This document shows positions 5,342-5,459 of a DNA stretch of 5,459 nucleotides, piece by piece. The notes under the pieces were generated by a model. The model worked only from the letters and a program-made list of their open reading frames with translations, was not told where the DNA came from and ran no database searches. The position numbers and the translations under genes were made by a program. Numbering within the stretch: position 1 is the stretch's first letter; each line of letters opens with the position of its first letter. Source of the stretch: Promethearchaeota archaeon (GTDB lineage: Archaea; Asgardarchaeota; Lokiarchaeia; Sigynarchaeales; MK-D1); contig JAEOUK010000304.1 in NCBI GenBank assembly GCA_016839385.1, positions 1-5,459 of the forward strand. Reading direction: 5' to 3'.

Positions 5342-5459
5342 TTAATATAAAAGTTACAGGTATATGAAGATGAAATTGGTTACGACAGTATTTTTAGCAA
5401 TTTTTATTTATAGTTCTGTTTTCTCCCAATCGTCTTATACTGGTCAGTCAGTAGAAGAA
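5333..5459. repeat. 127-bp terminal direct repeat, right copy
   Basis: Exact copy of bases 1-127, beginning one base before the G of R' in attC 2. It shows that cassette 2 is followed by the start of cassette 1. Confidence 0.95.
5370..5459 (+). CDS. A1, second occurrence of the 5' end (partial, runs off the window)
   Basis: First 30 codons of A1 again, identical in sequence: signal peptide ending FSQ and the SSYTGQSVEE start of the mature protein. In a circular molecule this is simply A1 itself. In a linear array it is the start of another copy or of a close variant. The in-frame ATG at 5364 is the alternative start, as for A1. Confidence 0.8.
   Translation, partial: MKLVTTVFLAIFIYSSVFSQSSYTGQSVEE

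Noticed and set aside
1..5459. Plasmid or phage genome, given the apparent circle
   Set aside because: No replication, partition, relaxase or structural phage gene is present. All six complete genes belong to the two toxin cassettes, so an array loop or excised cassettes explains the circle better.

Overview
The window is AT-rich and holds two back-to-back copies of one three-gene unit, all on the + strand: (A) an exported SirB1/transglutaminase-like protein with a TPR-like tail, (B) a small exported protein that starts with only the last ~45 residues of an Rhs core and continues into a variable C-terminal domain, and (C) a small exported or membrane-anchored protein placed like an immunity gene. 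The FSQ-type signal peptides and the GRYYDAATGRF/DGK Rhs signature suggest the Bacteroidota/Ignavibacteriota/Chlorobiota group. SD-like AGG/GGA motifs precede most starts, which fits Ignavibacteria-like or other SD-using lineages better than classical Bacteroidia. This placement is inference; there is no marker gene.

Layout: unit 1 is A1 (38-1273), B1 (1275-2009), C1 (2014-2433) and a folded site of about 135 nt (2454-2589). Unit 2 is A2 (2614-3849), B2 (3851-4588), C2 (4578-5198) and a second such site (5207-5341). From the A start to the DGK motif of B the two units align over 1,426 nt without an indel. After DGK the toxin tail and gene C share no visible similarity. Similarity returns in the terminal site.

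Both terminal sites have the architecture of integron attC recombination sites: outer GGGCTAAC/GTTAGCCC boxes, unpaired spacers, inner paired boxes with one extra base only on the 5' arm, and a conserved interior. Each three-gene unit therefore looks like an unusually large integron gene cassette (2,579 and 2,753 bp), with genes starting soon after one R' box and ending just before the next site. No integrase or attI is in the window.

The last 127 bases exactly repeat the first 127, and the repeat begins one base before the predicted attC crossover (CG|TTAGCCC). The sequence is therefore either a circle of 5,332 bp or an assembly-graph loop produced by an array in which cassette 1 has more than one upstream neighbour.

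Proposed working model (inference): a mobile family of cassettes in which a conserved exported pair (transglutaminase-like A plus Rhs-tip leader of B) carries interchangeable envelope-acting toxin domains with matching exported immunity proteins. B1 has a His/Cys pair suggestive of a permuted papain (NlpC/LRAT-like) fold; the B2 tail is unrecognised.
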